Virus record (IMG/VR): IMGVR_UViG_3300031566_000113
Span: 1 to 43,142 of that record
Strand: one strand, 5' to 3'
Source of the DNA: a virus
DNA: 43,142 nt
The notes below the pieces were generated by a model, which worked only from the letters and a program-made list of their open reading frames with translations, made no database searches and had not been told where the DNA came from. Both the position numbers and the translations under genes were made by a program. Within the stretch, counting starts at the first letter, position 1. Every line of letters begins with the position of its first letter. Below, in pieces: positions 1 through 8,125 of this stretch.

Positions 1-329
1 TATCGTGGGGCATACAAGATGGATTGTTCGTAGTGTACCAAAACGGAATACTTCCTACGCCGCCAGGATTCGCGCCGCCGCTGCTCGCGCCCTTTTCTGG
101 TCTGCTCGACTTTCGCGAGCAGGACGATGGCGGCCTACAGTTTGAGGCGCTGGCGCTGCCATCTGTCCAGCCAGGTAGCCTCGTACTTTTCCAAGATTTC
201 GATTTCCAGACGGGCGTAATCAAAACGATAGGCGGCGCGCCGATGCGCATCGAGCAGATTAAATTCGATGGCTCGACGCAGGGTAATTCCACTATGAGCG
301 GCATAGCTCGACGGCTGCAGGTTTTCTAA
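1..329 (+). CDS. Baseplate hub protein, 3' part (cut by window start)
   Basis: This is the C-terminal 108 residues of the hub gene that is complete at 38398-39315. Reading begins in frame at base 3. There is no real start here; an apparent TTG at 24 lies inside the gene. The protein is identical to the right-hand copy, although six bases in five codons differ. The stop TAA at 327-329 overlaps the ATG of the spike gene. Confidence 0.9.
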   Translation, partial: SWGIQDGLFVVYQNGILPTPPGFAPPLLAPFSGLLDFREQDDGGLQFEALALPSVQPGSLVLFQDFDFQTGVIKTIGGAPMRIEQIKFDGSTQGNSTMSGIARRLQVF

Positions 330-1054
330 TGGGTCGCGAAAATAGATCGGTCGACGCCTACGACCTTAGCCAAACGCCAGCTCTTAGCGATATCAATCGG
401 TCGCTAGCTCGAGCTATCAAGCTGTCGATTCGTACGCATATACCATCGACGATTATTGCCTACGATCCAGCTACGCAGACTGCGACGCTAACAGTCGATG
501 CGCTGCCAGTCGTACGAGTAACCGACGCTGCGCGCATACCTAAGAATATCCTCACGCTAAAGGGCGTGCCGCCAAACGCAGAGGCGGTACTCGCGCCCAT
601 TACGCTATCGCGCATACCAGTGCAGTTTATGAGCGGCTCTATGGGATATGTAACGATACCGCTAACGCCAGGCGATACGGGCCTGCTGCATGTTAGCGAC
701 CGGTCGCTCGAGGCATGGATGCAGGCCGGTATACCTAGCGATCCTGTTTTCGCGTTTACGCATGCGCTAAAGGATTCCGTTTTTTATCCAGGCCTGCGAC
801 CGACAGCGAAACCGATAACGCCGCCGCCAGCTGGCGGTACAGTGATAGAAGGTACGCCGCTAATCAAGCTTGGCCCTACCGCTACCGAGTCGATTACGAA
901 AGCAGAGTCGCTGCTACTGGCGCTAACGACTGCGGTTACCGCTACTGTTACCGTTCCAATGGATGGCGGCGCATCGTTCAAGTCGACGCTGCTTGCGCAG
1001 ATTGCGCTGATTCTGCCGACTACCATTGGCAGCATCAAAGGAAAGGTCGAGTAA
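329..1054 (+). CDS. Baseplate central spike protein, Gp138-N-like
   Basis: This 241-residue protein probably forms the spike below the hub at the tip of a contractile tail. Residues about 30-165 resemble the Gp138 N-terminal domain, an OB-fold-type domain. The visible pattern is YVTIPLTPGDTGLLHVSDRS followed by a Trp, then a stretch ending in FYPGL. The C-terminus has a Pro/Gly hinge and a Thr/Ala-rich stretch consistent with a trimeric beta-structure. It starts at an ATG overlapping the hub stop (TAATG) and its own stop overlaps the next ATG, so it sits in the baseplate operon. The domain assignment is from pattern memory; the role is strongly supported by its place between hub and wedge. 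Confidence 0.82.
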   Translation: MGRENRSVDAYDLSQTPALSDINRSLARAIKLSIRTHIPSTIIAYDPATQTATLTVDALPVVRVTDAARIPKNILTLKGVPPNAEAVLAPITLSRIPVQFMSGSMGYVTIPLTPGDTGLLHVSDRSLEAWMQAGIPSDPVFAFTHALKDSVFYPGLRPTAKPITPPPAGGTVIEGTPLIKLGPTATESITKAESLLLALTTAVTATVTVPMDGGASFKSTLLAQIALILPTTIGSIKGKVE

Positions 1055-1386
1055 TGGCTCTGGCAGCTGGCAGCGTTTCGATTAGCGACGCAGGTACGGC
1101 TAGCGGTAGCGGCCTGGCGCGTACGCTGTACGACTCGCATGATGCAGGTATGTCTGCAGAGTATGGCGCAGACTACGACGCAATTAAAAACAGCGACGAC
1201 GCAGCGGTACGCAAGGGCCTGGCAGTGCTAGCTAACGCCTACGCTGCAGGAATCATCGCAGAGATAAAAGCAAATGGCGAGGCAGTGATTCCCATGGGCG
1301 CAGCTGGCGCAGGCCTACAGACTACTACCAACGTAGGCGTCGCAACAGATGGGCCAGCAGCAGAGGAACGGATAGGCCTCGACTAA
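1054..1386 (+). CDS. Small baseplate-cluster protein, unknown
   Basis: This is a 110-residue protein rich in Ala and Gly, coupled by TAATG overlaps to the spike upstream and the gp25-type wedge downstream. The middle (residues about 40-80) looks helical and the ends are flexible. I do not recognise a family. Many contractile-tailed phages carry one small protein between spike and wedge, so a minor baseplate component or assembly factor is a reasonable inference. No signal peptide, membrane segment or metal-binding cysteines are visible. Confidence 0.75.
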   Translation: MALAAGSVSISDAGTASGSGLARTLYDSHDAGMSAEYGADYDAIKNSDDAAVRKGLAVLANAYAAGIIAEIKANGEAVIPMGAAGAGLQTTTNVGVATDGPAAEERIGLD

Positions 1387-2471
1387 TGGATCTTAAGCTC
1401 ACAAATTATGACCTCGACCTGACTAACGGCGAGCTTTCATTTGTTACGGATTTCGACGCCATCCGGCAGGATATCGAAATGGCTCTGCGTACCTGGTTGC
1501 GCGAAACGCCATACGACAGAAACGCAGGCGTACCGTACCTGCAGATCATCTTTAAGCGCGGTACGTCGCTAGACGCGATTCGCTTTATCATTTCGGAAAT
1601 TATCCAGGGCCGCGAGGGCGTAACAGAGGTACTCGAGCTAGCTACCGAGCTGGATACGCTAACTCGCACGCTAACCATAACCGGGCGCGTACTAGCATCT
1701 GGACAGGTTATCGATTTCGCTGCAGGTAGTCCTACGCCGCCAGGGCCATGGGTGCCGCCTGCCAATGGCCTACAGAGCTGGCTCGACCTCGAGCGACGAC
1801 GCTATACGCTCGACGTAGGTATCGCGTCCATGGTCGACGAGGGCGCGATAGGCGGCACGCTAGACCAAGCAGCGCCTACCAAGCAGCCGCCAGTACTGCA
1901 GACGCTAGGCCTAAACAATCTGCAGAACATGGCGCCGGATGGCGTCGACGATTTCCTGCTACATTCTGCAGCTGCCTCGAGCTGGCAATTTCTAAACAAT
2001 GCGCTGGGCGCTACCGTCGCAGTGGTAACTACCGATCCAGCAGACGCAGACGGCGCGCTATTCGCTACCATGGATGGCGCAGCGTCGACGGATGTAGGAA
2101 TACGCCTGCGTCGAGTAGCAGGAAACCTCGAGCTGCGCGTAGCCAATGGCGGCGGCGCTTTCGCGCTCGACCTAACTGCTGCGGTAGCAGCTAGCGCAGA
2201 TAAGATTATCGCAATCCGACTAGATGCGACTGGCGTACAGACGCAGATAAACGGCGCAGTCGTAGCAGGCCTAACAGCTGCCTACGCTGCAGCGCCTGCA
2301 GACGTAGCGCCAGATTATCCGCTAACGCTGCTATCTGCTGCAGGCGCTGCGCCAGCTGGCGGCGGATTGTGGGGCCCTGGCTGGTTCGCTGCGTATGATC
2401 GGTATAATAGCGACGCAGAAACCGCAGAGCTTTTCGCGCAGCTGAATACCAGATACAGGATCTATCCATAA
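1386..2471 (+). CDS. Baseplate wedge (gp25/GpW-like) fused to a LamG-like domain
   Basis: Residues 1-112 match the T4 gp25 / Mu gp46 wedge family: an acidic first strand, TDFDAIRQDIEMALRTWLRE at 21-40, then a helix and the strand pair LTRTLTITGRV. This domain joins the sheath to the baseplate. A Pro-rich linker (about 113-128) leads to about 230 further residues with the look of a LamG/concanavalin-like beta-sandwich. That part begins LQSWLDLERRR and has APDGVDDFLL at 183-192, resembling the FDGVDD signature of that fold. Family members normally have about 100-150 residues, so this one is 2-3 times longer. The tail domain may bind glycans or decorate the baseplate. The wedge call is firm; the LamG call is moderately sure. 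Confidence 0.85.
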   Translation: MDLKLTNYDLDLTNGELSFVTDFDAIRQDIEMALRTWLRETPYDRNAGVPYLQIIFKRGTSLDAIRFIISEIIQGREGVTEVLELATELDTLTRTLTITGRVLASGQVIDFAAGSPTPPGPWVPPANGLQSWLDLERRRYTLDVGIASMVDEGAIGGTLDQAAPTKQPPVLQTLGLNNLQNMAPDGVDDFLLHSAAASSWQFLNNALGATVAVVTTDPADADGALFATMDGAASTDVGIRLRRVAGNLELRVANGGGAFALDLTAAVAASADKIIAIRLDATGVQTQINGAVVAGLTAAYAAAPADVAPDYPLTLLSAAGAAPAGGGLWGPGWFAAYDRYNSDAETAELFAQLNTRYRIYP

Positions 2472-3694
2472 TGGCCCTCGAGCTAACTACTACCGGCCTG
2501 TCGACGCAGACGCAGCAGGAAATCGCAGACGAGCTAGCCGCCAAGATTCGCGCGACATTTGGCGAGAATACTAAAACCTCTGCTGATTCGATTATGGGCC
2601 AGCTGGTAAACATCGTCGCAGAGCTGCGCGCAGTCGACCAGCAGACGCTGCTAGCCGTTTACCGATCATTCGACCCCAATGGCGCGATAGGCTCTGCGCT
2701 CGATAGGCTGCTTACGCTTACTGGCTCGACGCGACTAGGCGCTCTGTCGAGCGTAGTCGATGGGCTGGCAGAATTTAGCGCAGCAGGATCGCTAAACGAT
2801 GGCGACCTAATCCGTAACAGCGATAACGATACGCTTTGGAAATTGATAAACGGGCCCGTCGTAGCTGGCGGCGCTGGTTTTTTCGCTGCCACATTCCAGG
2901 CTGTAGATACCGGGCCTACGCTCGCTAACGCTGCTACATCCTGGTCGGTCGTAACAGTGGTCGCAAACTTCGTAGGCTTTACCAATCCGGCCGACGACGC
3001 AGAGCTAGGCAGGAATCAGGAAAGCGACGCAGACGCAAGGGCGCGAAGAATCGTCGAGCTTTTCTCGCAGGGTACTGGCCCGCTCGCGACGATTCGAGCT
3101 GCAGTATCTCGCGTCGACGGCGTGATAGGCGTAAACGCCTACCATAATCCGAGCGTAAATCCTGCAGACGTCGACGGTATACCGTTTAAAGCTTTCAACG
3201 TGGTAGCGCAGACGCAGCCGACCGTACCTACCGCTGCGCTGCAGCAGCTGATATTCGACGCCATCTTTAGCGCCATGGGCGCAGGCGGCCAAGCGTACGG
3301 TACAGGTTTTAGCGGTACGTCTATCGATACCGAGGGAATTGCGCACGTAATTGCGTTCGATACCGTCGACGTACAAGATATCGAAATCGAAATCGACCTC
3401 GTTACCTCGACCAGTGAATCGCCGATCACGCCGAACATAGAGGCGGTAGTCGCTGCGCAGGTAATACTGGTAGCGCAGGCCGGTTTCGAGGAAGTAGGGC
3501 GCGACGTATTGGCGCTCGACTTTCGCGGTATCGTTTACGACATGCTGCAGAGCGGCACGATTAGCGGCGTCGACGATGTAACCGTGCGCCTATCGATCCA
3601 GCCAGCGCCGCCAGCTGCGGTCGCTAAGCTGTCTATCGGTATTCGACAGATAGCCGATTACGATTCCGGAAACCTAACAGTGGTACAGGTTTAG
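2471..3694 (+). CDS. Baseplate J-like protein (Mu gp47 family)
   Basis: This 407-residue protein is a wedge component that links the central hub/spike to peripheral fibres in contractile tails. The N-terminal helical part (IADELAAKIRATFG, then DSIMGQLVNIVAELRAVDQQ) and the middle block around RARRIVELFSQGTGPLATIR, followed by AVSRVDGVIGVNAYHN, are typical of Baseplate_J. The length fits the family. It starts at an ATG overlapping the wedge gene stop (TAATG). Gene order gp25, J, then DUF2612/fibre genes is the classic one for P2/Mu-type baseplates. Confidence 0.9.
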   Translation: MALELTTTGLSTQTQQEIADELAAKIRATFGENTKTSADSIMGQLVNIVAELRAVDQQTLLAVYRSFDPNGAIGSALDRLLTLTGSTRLGALSSVVDGLAEFSAAGSLNDGDLIRNSDNDTLWKLINGPVVAGGAGFFAATFQAVDTGPTLANAATSWSVVTVVANFVGFTNPADDAELGRNQESDADARARRIVELFSQGTGPLATIRAAVSRVDGVIGVNAYHNPSVNPADVDGIPFKAFNVVAQTQPTVPTAALQQLIFDAIFSAMGAGGQAYGTGFSGTSIDTEGIAHVIAFDTVDVQDIEIEIDLVTSTSESPITPNIEAVVAAQVILVAQAGFEEVGRDVLALDFRGIVYDMLQSGTISGVDDVTVRLSIQPAPPAAVAKLSIGIRQIADYDSGNLTVVQV

Positions 3695-3696
3695 TT

Positions 3697-4653
3697 ATGA
3701 CGATGCGATTTGCCCCGAATGTTACGATTGCAGACGCTGGTACGGATAGCGTTTTGAAATACCTATTTCAGTGGCTGGATTTCATGCGCGCGGCATCGCC
3801 GACCGGGCCTGGCTGGACTGTACCGCGCTCGAGCGACGGTACTACCGGCGGCGCAGGCGATAACATCGCATCGTTTTCGGATCTGTCGCAGTACGTCGCA
3901 GCGACCTCGATTAGCTGGTTTGTGATTCGCCAGCCGGACGGCGGCCGCGAGTACCTGTTTTATCGTACGACTGCGACCGATACGCAGTGGTCGCTACTGT
4001 ATTCGCCAGGCGCGCTTTTCATAGGCGGAACAATCGCAGCTATCCCTACTGCGACCGATGGCGAACAGATCCTGCTAACCGATATCCTAACGCTAACCGG
4101 TAACAAGGTTTTGCACGCTGGCGCCGACGACGCAGCGCCATACGGCTGGTATGTGTTCGCTAACGCATCCGGCGATCTAACTACCGAGCACGGCGGCATG
4201 ACTATGATTCCGCTAACGGATGGTTTGCAGCCAGGAGAGGTCGACTCCATCGTATTTTTTCAGGATGGCGGCGGCGCCGGTTTTCTTCGCGCCGGATTGT
4301 CGACTGAGACACGCAGCGACACACAGGCCTGCACTGCAGGATTTACACCCGGATCGGCCGTGTGGGAATCGGTACCTGCTCTGTCTGTTAACTCAAGTGG
4401 TAACTATGTTTTCCCAGGAGGCGCATCGCAGGACGACAATGGAGAGGATGTTAGCGCGCCGATCCAATTCGGTAGACGCGCAGCGCTGGTTCCATCCGGC
4501 ATAAAAGGATTCTCGGATTTCATGCAGTGGAATGGAGCAATCCGCGCGAATGGATCTACGTTCGAGCGGGCAGGTAGCGGTAACCCGGATCGCATATCAT
4601 GGGGCGATGTGAACTTTGAATGGGACGGCGTAACCACGCCGAGCGCCACCTAG
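3697..4653 (+). CDS. Putative tail fibre or baseplate-associated virion protein
   Basis: This 318-residue protein follows gpJ with a 2-base gap. It is rich in Gly, Ser, Thr and aromatic residues and lacks a signal peptide or membrane segment, like receptor-facing tail proteins. Residues about 1-190 share the base composition of the rest of the phage. The C-terminal third (from about base 4280) switches to different codons, including ACA, GGA and TCA, suggesting a recently exchanged tip. No specific family is recognised. Position argues for a fibre or a peripheral baseplate protein. Confidence 0.7.
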   Translation: MTMRFAPNVTIADAGTDSVLKYLFQWLDFMRAASPTGPGWTVPRSSDGTTGGAGDNIASFSDLSQYVAATSISWFVIRQPDGGREYLFYRTTATDTQWSLLYSPGALFIGGTIAAIPTATDGEQILLTDILTLTGNKVLHAGADDAAPYGWYVFANASGDLTTEHGGMTMIPLTDGLQPGEVDSIVFFQDGGGAGFLRAGLSTETRSDTQACTAGFTPGSAVWESVPALSVNSSGNYVFPGGASQDDNGEDVSAPIQFGRRAALVPSGIKGFSDFMQWNGAIRANGSTFERAGSGNPDRISWGDVNFEWDGVTTPSAT

Positions 4654-4655
4654 CC

Positions 4656-5072
4656 ATGGCCCAATTTCCGCAAGCTCTAGGCTGGACAGCAGCAGACGCA
4701 GCGATAGCGCCGCAGCGAATCGAGTCGCTCGCGCAGCGCCTGGCGTTTACGTTTAGCGGAGATACAGCGCCGCCGCTTATCGCGAATTTCTTACCGGTAC
4801 CTGGCTCTGCAATCGCTCGAAAGCAGCCGATTACTTTCGACGTAACAGACGCAAACGGATTCGGCAGAATCATGGTTCTAGCCAAGCAGTCGAGCTTTGA
4901 ATACGTGATACATGATGGCGACGCTTTTCTGCTTGGTTTCGCCATCGATTCGACGCGCATCGCTATCGCCAGCGGCTTCGCATATTCGGTCGTACCTGAT
5001 AGCGGATGGGAGGTAGCGCCTACCATCCGCATATTCGCAGTCGACGCTGCAGGAAATGAAACGCCGCCATAA
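4656..5072 (+). CDS. Hypothetical tail-region protein with Ig-like appearance
   Basis: This is a 138-residue protein. I prefer the ATG at 4656 (MAQFPQ), just after the preceding stop, to an upstream ATG at 4620 inside the previous gene. From residue about 38 it looks like a bacterial Ig-like or cadherin-like beta-domain: it opens after TAPPLIANFLPVPGS, has alternating hydrophobic strands, and ends with IRIFAVDAAGNETPP, a common Ig-like closing strand. Such domains decorate phage fibres. It is translationally coupled to the DUF2612 gene through TAATG. Function is inferred from place and composition only. Confidence 0.68.
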   Translation: MAQFPQALGWTAADAAIAPQRIESLAQRLAFTFSGDTAPPLIANFLPVPGSAIARKQPITFDVTDANGFGRIMVLAKQSSFEYVIHDGDAFLLGFAIDSTRIAIASGFAYSVVPDSGWEVAPTIRIFAVDAAGNETPP

Positions 5073-5758
5073 TGGCTCTGCCTAGCTTTGCATTTGAGAT
5101 TTCGGCCGGTCAAAACGTGCCGCCGGATCTGTCGTCGCTTACGCTCGAGCAGCTAGCCGACGTGCGTGTATTAGTGCAGATGGACGACCAGCTCGCGAAT
5201 CGACGCTTTCGCGAGCTAATGATCGACTTCGCAGAGGGCGCGCAAAATTACAAGCTGGTAGCAGAGCAGGTCGCTGGCGCTTTCGACCTGCCCATATCCG
5301 TAGGCGTACAGCTAGACGCGATTGGCGCAGTCGTAGGCCTGCAGCGCGAAGGTTTTACCGATGCGCGTTACCGTACGTTCCTCGAGATACAGATACTGCT
5401 ACTGCTATCGGCAGCTCGCGACGACGCTAACTGGACAGGAACGATCCAGAACATCGTAACGATCTGCCGAACCTTCATAGGCGAAACCGCGCTACCGGTA
5501 CGCCTAACGAATAATCCGCCATCCTCGTACGAGGTCGACGTACCTGGCCTAGTGCTTAGCGAGGCGCAGCTGCTGGCGCGATTCCTCAAAACTGCGACGT
5601 ATGCTGGCGTACTTGGCTACATGGTTATCATTCTCGCAGCTGATAGCCTATGGGATTCCTCAGCTGTCGCGGTAACCGATAGCGGTATCTGGTGTAGCGA
5701 TTCTGTCGCAGTTGTCGGCTGCGCTACTTGGTCGACTGTCATAACTACGGATTGCTAA
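5072..5758 (+). CDS. Tail protein, DUF2612-like (P2 gpI / Mu gp48 position)
   Basis: This 228-residue protein has the DUF2612 signature near residues 92-125: a QLDAIGAVVGLQREGF-type segment, then YR and a helical stretch rich in Leu. The family sits after baseplate J in many myoviruses and occupies the gpI-type place, where it helps attach fibres to the baseplate. The last 35 residues are Ser/Thr/Trp-rich with several Cys and are probably variable. It starts at an ATG in a TAATG overlap. It is followed after 3 bases by a fibre-like gene. Confidence 0.82.
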   Translation: MALPSFAFEISAGQNVPPDLSSLTLEQLADVRVLVQMDDQLANRRFRELMIDFAEGAQNYKLVAEQVAGAFDLPISVGVQLDAIGAVVGLQREGFTDARYRTFLEIQILLLLSAARDDANWTGTIQNIVTICRTFIGETALPVRLTNNPPSSYEVDVPGLVLSEAQLLARFLKTATYAGVLGYMVIILAADSLWDSSAVAVTDSGIWCSDSVAVVGCATWSTVITTDC

Positions 5759-5761
5759 AAC

Positions 5762-6415
5762 ATGGCTACTAAACCAAGCGTCGACGTTGTTTTTACCTGG
5801 GCTACAGATGTTAACTTTAGCAGCGGCCCAGCTGTCGGTAATCCTACCAAGGTTAACCCCTCTGGCTGGGCGGTAGTCGCGCAGGGATCCGTACCTGGTA
5901 ACGCAATCGTCGCAGAATTTACTAACAAGGTACGAAACGTACTAGGGCAATGGACCGGCTGGCTCGACGCTGGCAGCTTCGCAGGCGCAGCCGATGCGCA
6001 TATCCTCGAGGCGGATAGCGTAGGCGGCTCGAGCGTAAAGGCGCATCGATCTACGCGCGAGATCGATACTGATATGACTCGCGTATCTATCAGCGTCGCC
6101 AATGTTGTTATTCGAGACGCCGCGCTAAAAAACCAAGGTACTGAATTTCTAATCGAGATTTCCGGCCTAACCGCTAACCGAGTCCTAACCGTAAACATGG
6201 ACGCGCCCGATCCGCCAGAGGATGGCGAGCAGGTATGGCTAACATTCAATAGTGCGCATGCAGGATTTATTGTCGACGTCGATAGCGAGGGCGGCGGCAG
6301 TAACCCAATCTTTACGACTACGTTCAATACGCCGCAGGCCGTTAAGCTGCTTTTCGACGATACGCTAGGCGCAAACGGAGAATGGATCGTGGCTGGCGTA
6401 ATGCCGCTAGTCTAG
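5762..6415 (+). CDS. Putative tail fibre protein
   Basis: This 217-residue, beta-rich protein has no signal peptide. It contains two likely domains: residues 1-90, ending in a Ser/Gly linker, and residues 100-217, with many alternating strands such as EFLIEISGLTANRVLTVNM and a final GEWIVAGVMPLV that resembles the end of phage surface-exposed modules. It is the last gene of the tail operon before the terminase genes, the usual place for a host-recognition protein. No family is firmly recognised. Confidence 0.68.
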   Translation: MATKPSVDVVFTWATDVNFSSGPAVGNPTKVNPSGWAVVAQGSVPGNAIVAEFTNKVRNVLGQWTGWLDAGSFAGAADAHILEADSVGGSSVKAHRSTREIDTDMTRVSISVANVVIRDAALKNQGTEFLIEISGLTANRVLTVNMDAPDPPEDGEQVWLTFNSAHAGFIVDVDSEGGGSNPIFTTTFNTPQAVKLLFDDTLGANGEWIVAGVMPLV

Positions 6416-6419
6416 GTAC

Positions 6420-6842
6420 ATGGCTAGGCGAGATACGCCAGAGGATGTTTATGGCGAGGTACGCCTACGTCGCTTTTTCGAGCTGCTTGCTCGAGGCCTG
6501 TTTCGCGTCGAGGCCTGCAGAGCTGCGCAGCTAGATCCGGGAAAGGTCGACCGCTGGCTGCGCGCAGGCGATAAGGGCGCCGAGCACTGCAGCGGTTTCG
6601 CCAGGCGCGTACGCGAGGTCGAGGCAGGCCTAGTCGATACCGAGCTAAAGGTTATCCGCGCGACAGACGATTACCGCGCTCGTATCTGGTTCCTCGAGCG
6701 ACGCTTTCCTAACCAATGGGCAGCAGGCGCTGGCGGCGATAGCGAAATGCCAGCAGGGCAGGTCGACGATCTGCGCAGTAAGCTGCTCGAGCGCCTCGAG
6801 GCTATCATTGGAAAACCAGACGCAGCTGCCAGCGATAGCTAA
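6420..6842 (+). CDS. terS: Terminase small subunit
   Basis: This 140-residue DNA-binding protein recognises the packaging site and loads the large subunit. The N-terminal half has a helix-turn-helix pattern: RRFFELLARGLFRVEACRAA, then DPGKVDRWLRAGDKG. This is followed by a helical ring-forming part and the segment ARIWFLERRFPNQWAAG, which is common to small terminases ahead of a Terminase_6-type large subunit. The C-terminus is acidic and helical. The gene overlaps the terL start by 35 bases. The ATG at 6420 comes 4 bases after the tail operon ends. Confidence 0.85.
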   Translation: MARRDTPEDVYGEVRLRRFFELLARGLFRVEACRAAQLDPGKVDRWLRAGDKGAEHCSGFARRVREVEAGLVDTELKVIRATDDYRARIWFLERRFPNQWAAGAGGDSEMPAGQVDDLRSKLLERLEAIIGKPDAAASDS

Positions 6843-8124
6843 CCTGCTGGCTAGCCTCGACGCTTCACAGCTGCGCGACTACGTATCGCAGCTCGAGGTC
6901 GACGAAATCATCGCTACGCTTAGCGACTGGTCGCTCTGGTCGCTACCGTACCAGCAGGTACCGCGAGGTAGCTGGCGTCGCTGGGTTTTTCGAGGCGGTA
7001 GAGGTACCGGTAAAAGCTACACTGGCGCGAAAACTACGCATGAGATAGCGCGAGATACCGACAAGATTCGCGGCGGAGAAATCGGAATAGTTGGCCGCGC
7101 ATGGGATGACGCAATCGCTACCATGGTCGAGGGCCCTAGCGGCCTGCTCGCTACCGCGCCGCTGGATTTCCGTCCAGAATGGTCGCCAGGCAAAGGTCTA
7201 ATTACCTGGCCTAATGGCGTACGCGGCCATCTGTACGCAGCTGGATCGCCTGCGTCGCTGCGCGGCCCAAACCTCGCATGGGTATGGGCCGACGAGGTAG
7301 AACACTGGGCGCGTAATGAGCAAGTATGGTTTGAGTCAATCGAATTTGCGCTGCGCATCGGATGGGCCAGAGCTTTGCTTACCTCGACGCCGATTAAAGG
7401 TTCGCGCCTGCTGCGCAAGCTCGAGGAAAAAAACGATACGGTAGTTACGCGAGCAGCTACGCGCGACAATCCGTATCTAAGCGCAGATGTACGCTCGACT
7501 CTGTACGAGTACTTTGCAGGTACGCGCATAGGTAGGCAGGAATTAGAGGGCGAAATAATTGACGAGGTAGAGGGCGCGCTCTGGTCGCTCGCTATGATCG
7601 ATCCATATCGCGTCGACCATGCGCCTATGCTCGAGCGCATCGTAATCGCTGTCGACCCAGCAGTTAGCGATACCGAGGCTAGCGCAGAGCATGGACTAGT
7701 GGCTTGCGGTCGCTGCGAGCTAGGCGAGGGCTACGTACTCGAGGATAGATCGCGCAGAGGTAGCCCGGAAAGCTGGGCCAGTGTAGCGGTAGCTATGTAC
7801 CGACGCTTTGGCGCAGATTGCATCGTCGCAGAGGTAAACAATGGCGGCGATATGGTCGAGAGCACAATCCGAGCCATAGATCCAAGCGTAAACGTAAAGC
7901 AGGTACGAGCCAGTCGCGGTAAGATGATACGCGCCGAACCTGTTTCCGCGCTGTACGAGCGGAAAAAGGTCCATCATGTGGGCGTACTGCCAGAGCTAGA
8001 GGAACAGCTATGCACGCGCGAGCCAGGCGATACAGAAGGTTTCGACCGATTCGACGCTGTAGTATGGGGCCTAACAGAGCTAATGCTAAAACCATCTGCA
8101 GGGCCGCTAAGCGCATATATCTAG
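6808..8124 (+). CDS. terL: Terminase large subunit
   Basis: This 438-residue protein is the DNA-packaging motor ATPase and genome-cutting nuclease. The Walker A motif GGRGTGKS lies at residues 63-70, Walker B in LAWVWADEVEHW at 156-167, and the coupling motif LTSTP at 191-195. The nuclease domain has D283 in AVDPA, E342/N344 and D416 in FDAVVWGL, as expected for an RNase H-like fold. The only plausible start is the TTG at 6808 inside terS, so translation is probably coupled to terS. The length is slightly short but complete for this class. The packaging strategy cannot be read from the protein alone, but the permuted assembly fits headful packaging. Confidence 0.96.
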   Translation: MENQTQLPAIANLLASLDASQLRDYVSQLEVDEIIATLSDWSLWSLPYQQVPRGSWRRWVFRGGRGTGKSYTGAKTTHEIARDTDKIRGGEIGIVGRAWDDAIATMVEGPSGLLATAPLDFRPEWSPGKGLITWPNGVRGHLYAAGSPASLRGPNLAWVWADEVEHWARNEQVWFESIEFALRIGWARALLTSTPIKGSRLLRKLEEKNDTVVTRAATRDNPYLSADVRSTLYEYFAGTRIGRQELEGEIIDEVEGALWSLAMIDPYRVDHAPMLERIVIAVDPAVSDTEASAEHGLVACGRCELGEGYVLEDRSRRGSPESWASVAVAMYRRFGADCIVAEVNNGGDMVESTIRAIDPSVNVKQVRASRGKMIRAEPVSALYERKKVHHVGVLPELEEQLCTREPGDTEGFDRFDAVVWGLTELMLKPSAGPLSAYI

Positions 8125-8125
8125 C

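Larger units (their letters stand above)
1..4156. repeat. Left copy of the terminal redundancy
   Basis: This stretch repeats bases 38987-43142 with a constant offset of 38,986. The only differences I found are at 51, 53, 68, 140, 143 and 152, all synonymous in the hub gene. The rest looked identical where compared, and all encoded proteins match exactly. This is what an assembler produces from a circularly permuted (headful-packaged) or circular genome. A genuine long direct terminal repeat is less likely because the copies differ. Confidence 0.95.

Noticed and set aside
1748-2194. Arg-rich 148-residue frame overlapping the wedge gene
   Set aside because: Alternative-frame shadow of the wedge-LamG gene; Arg/Ser richness comes from reading CGN/AGC words out of frame.
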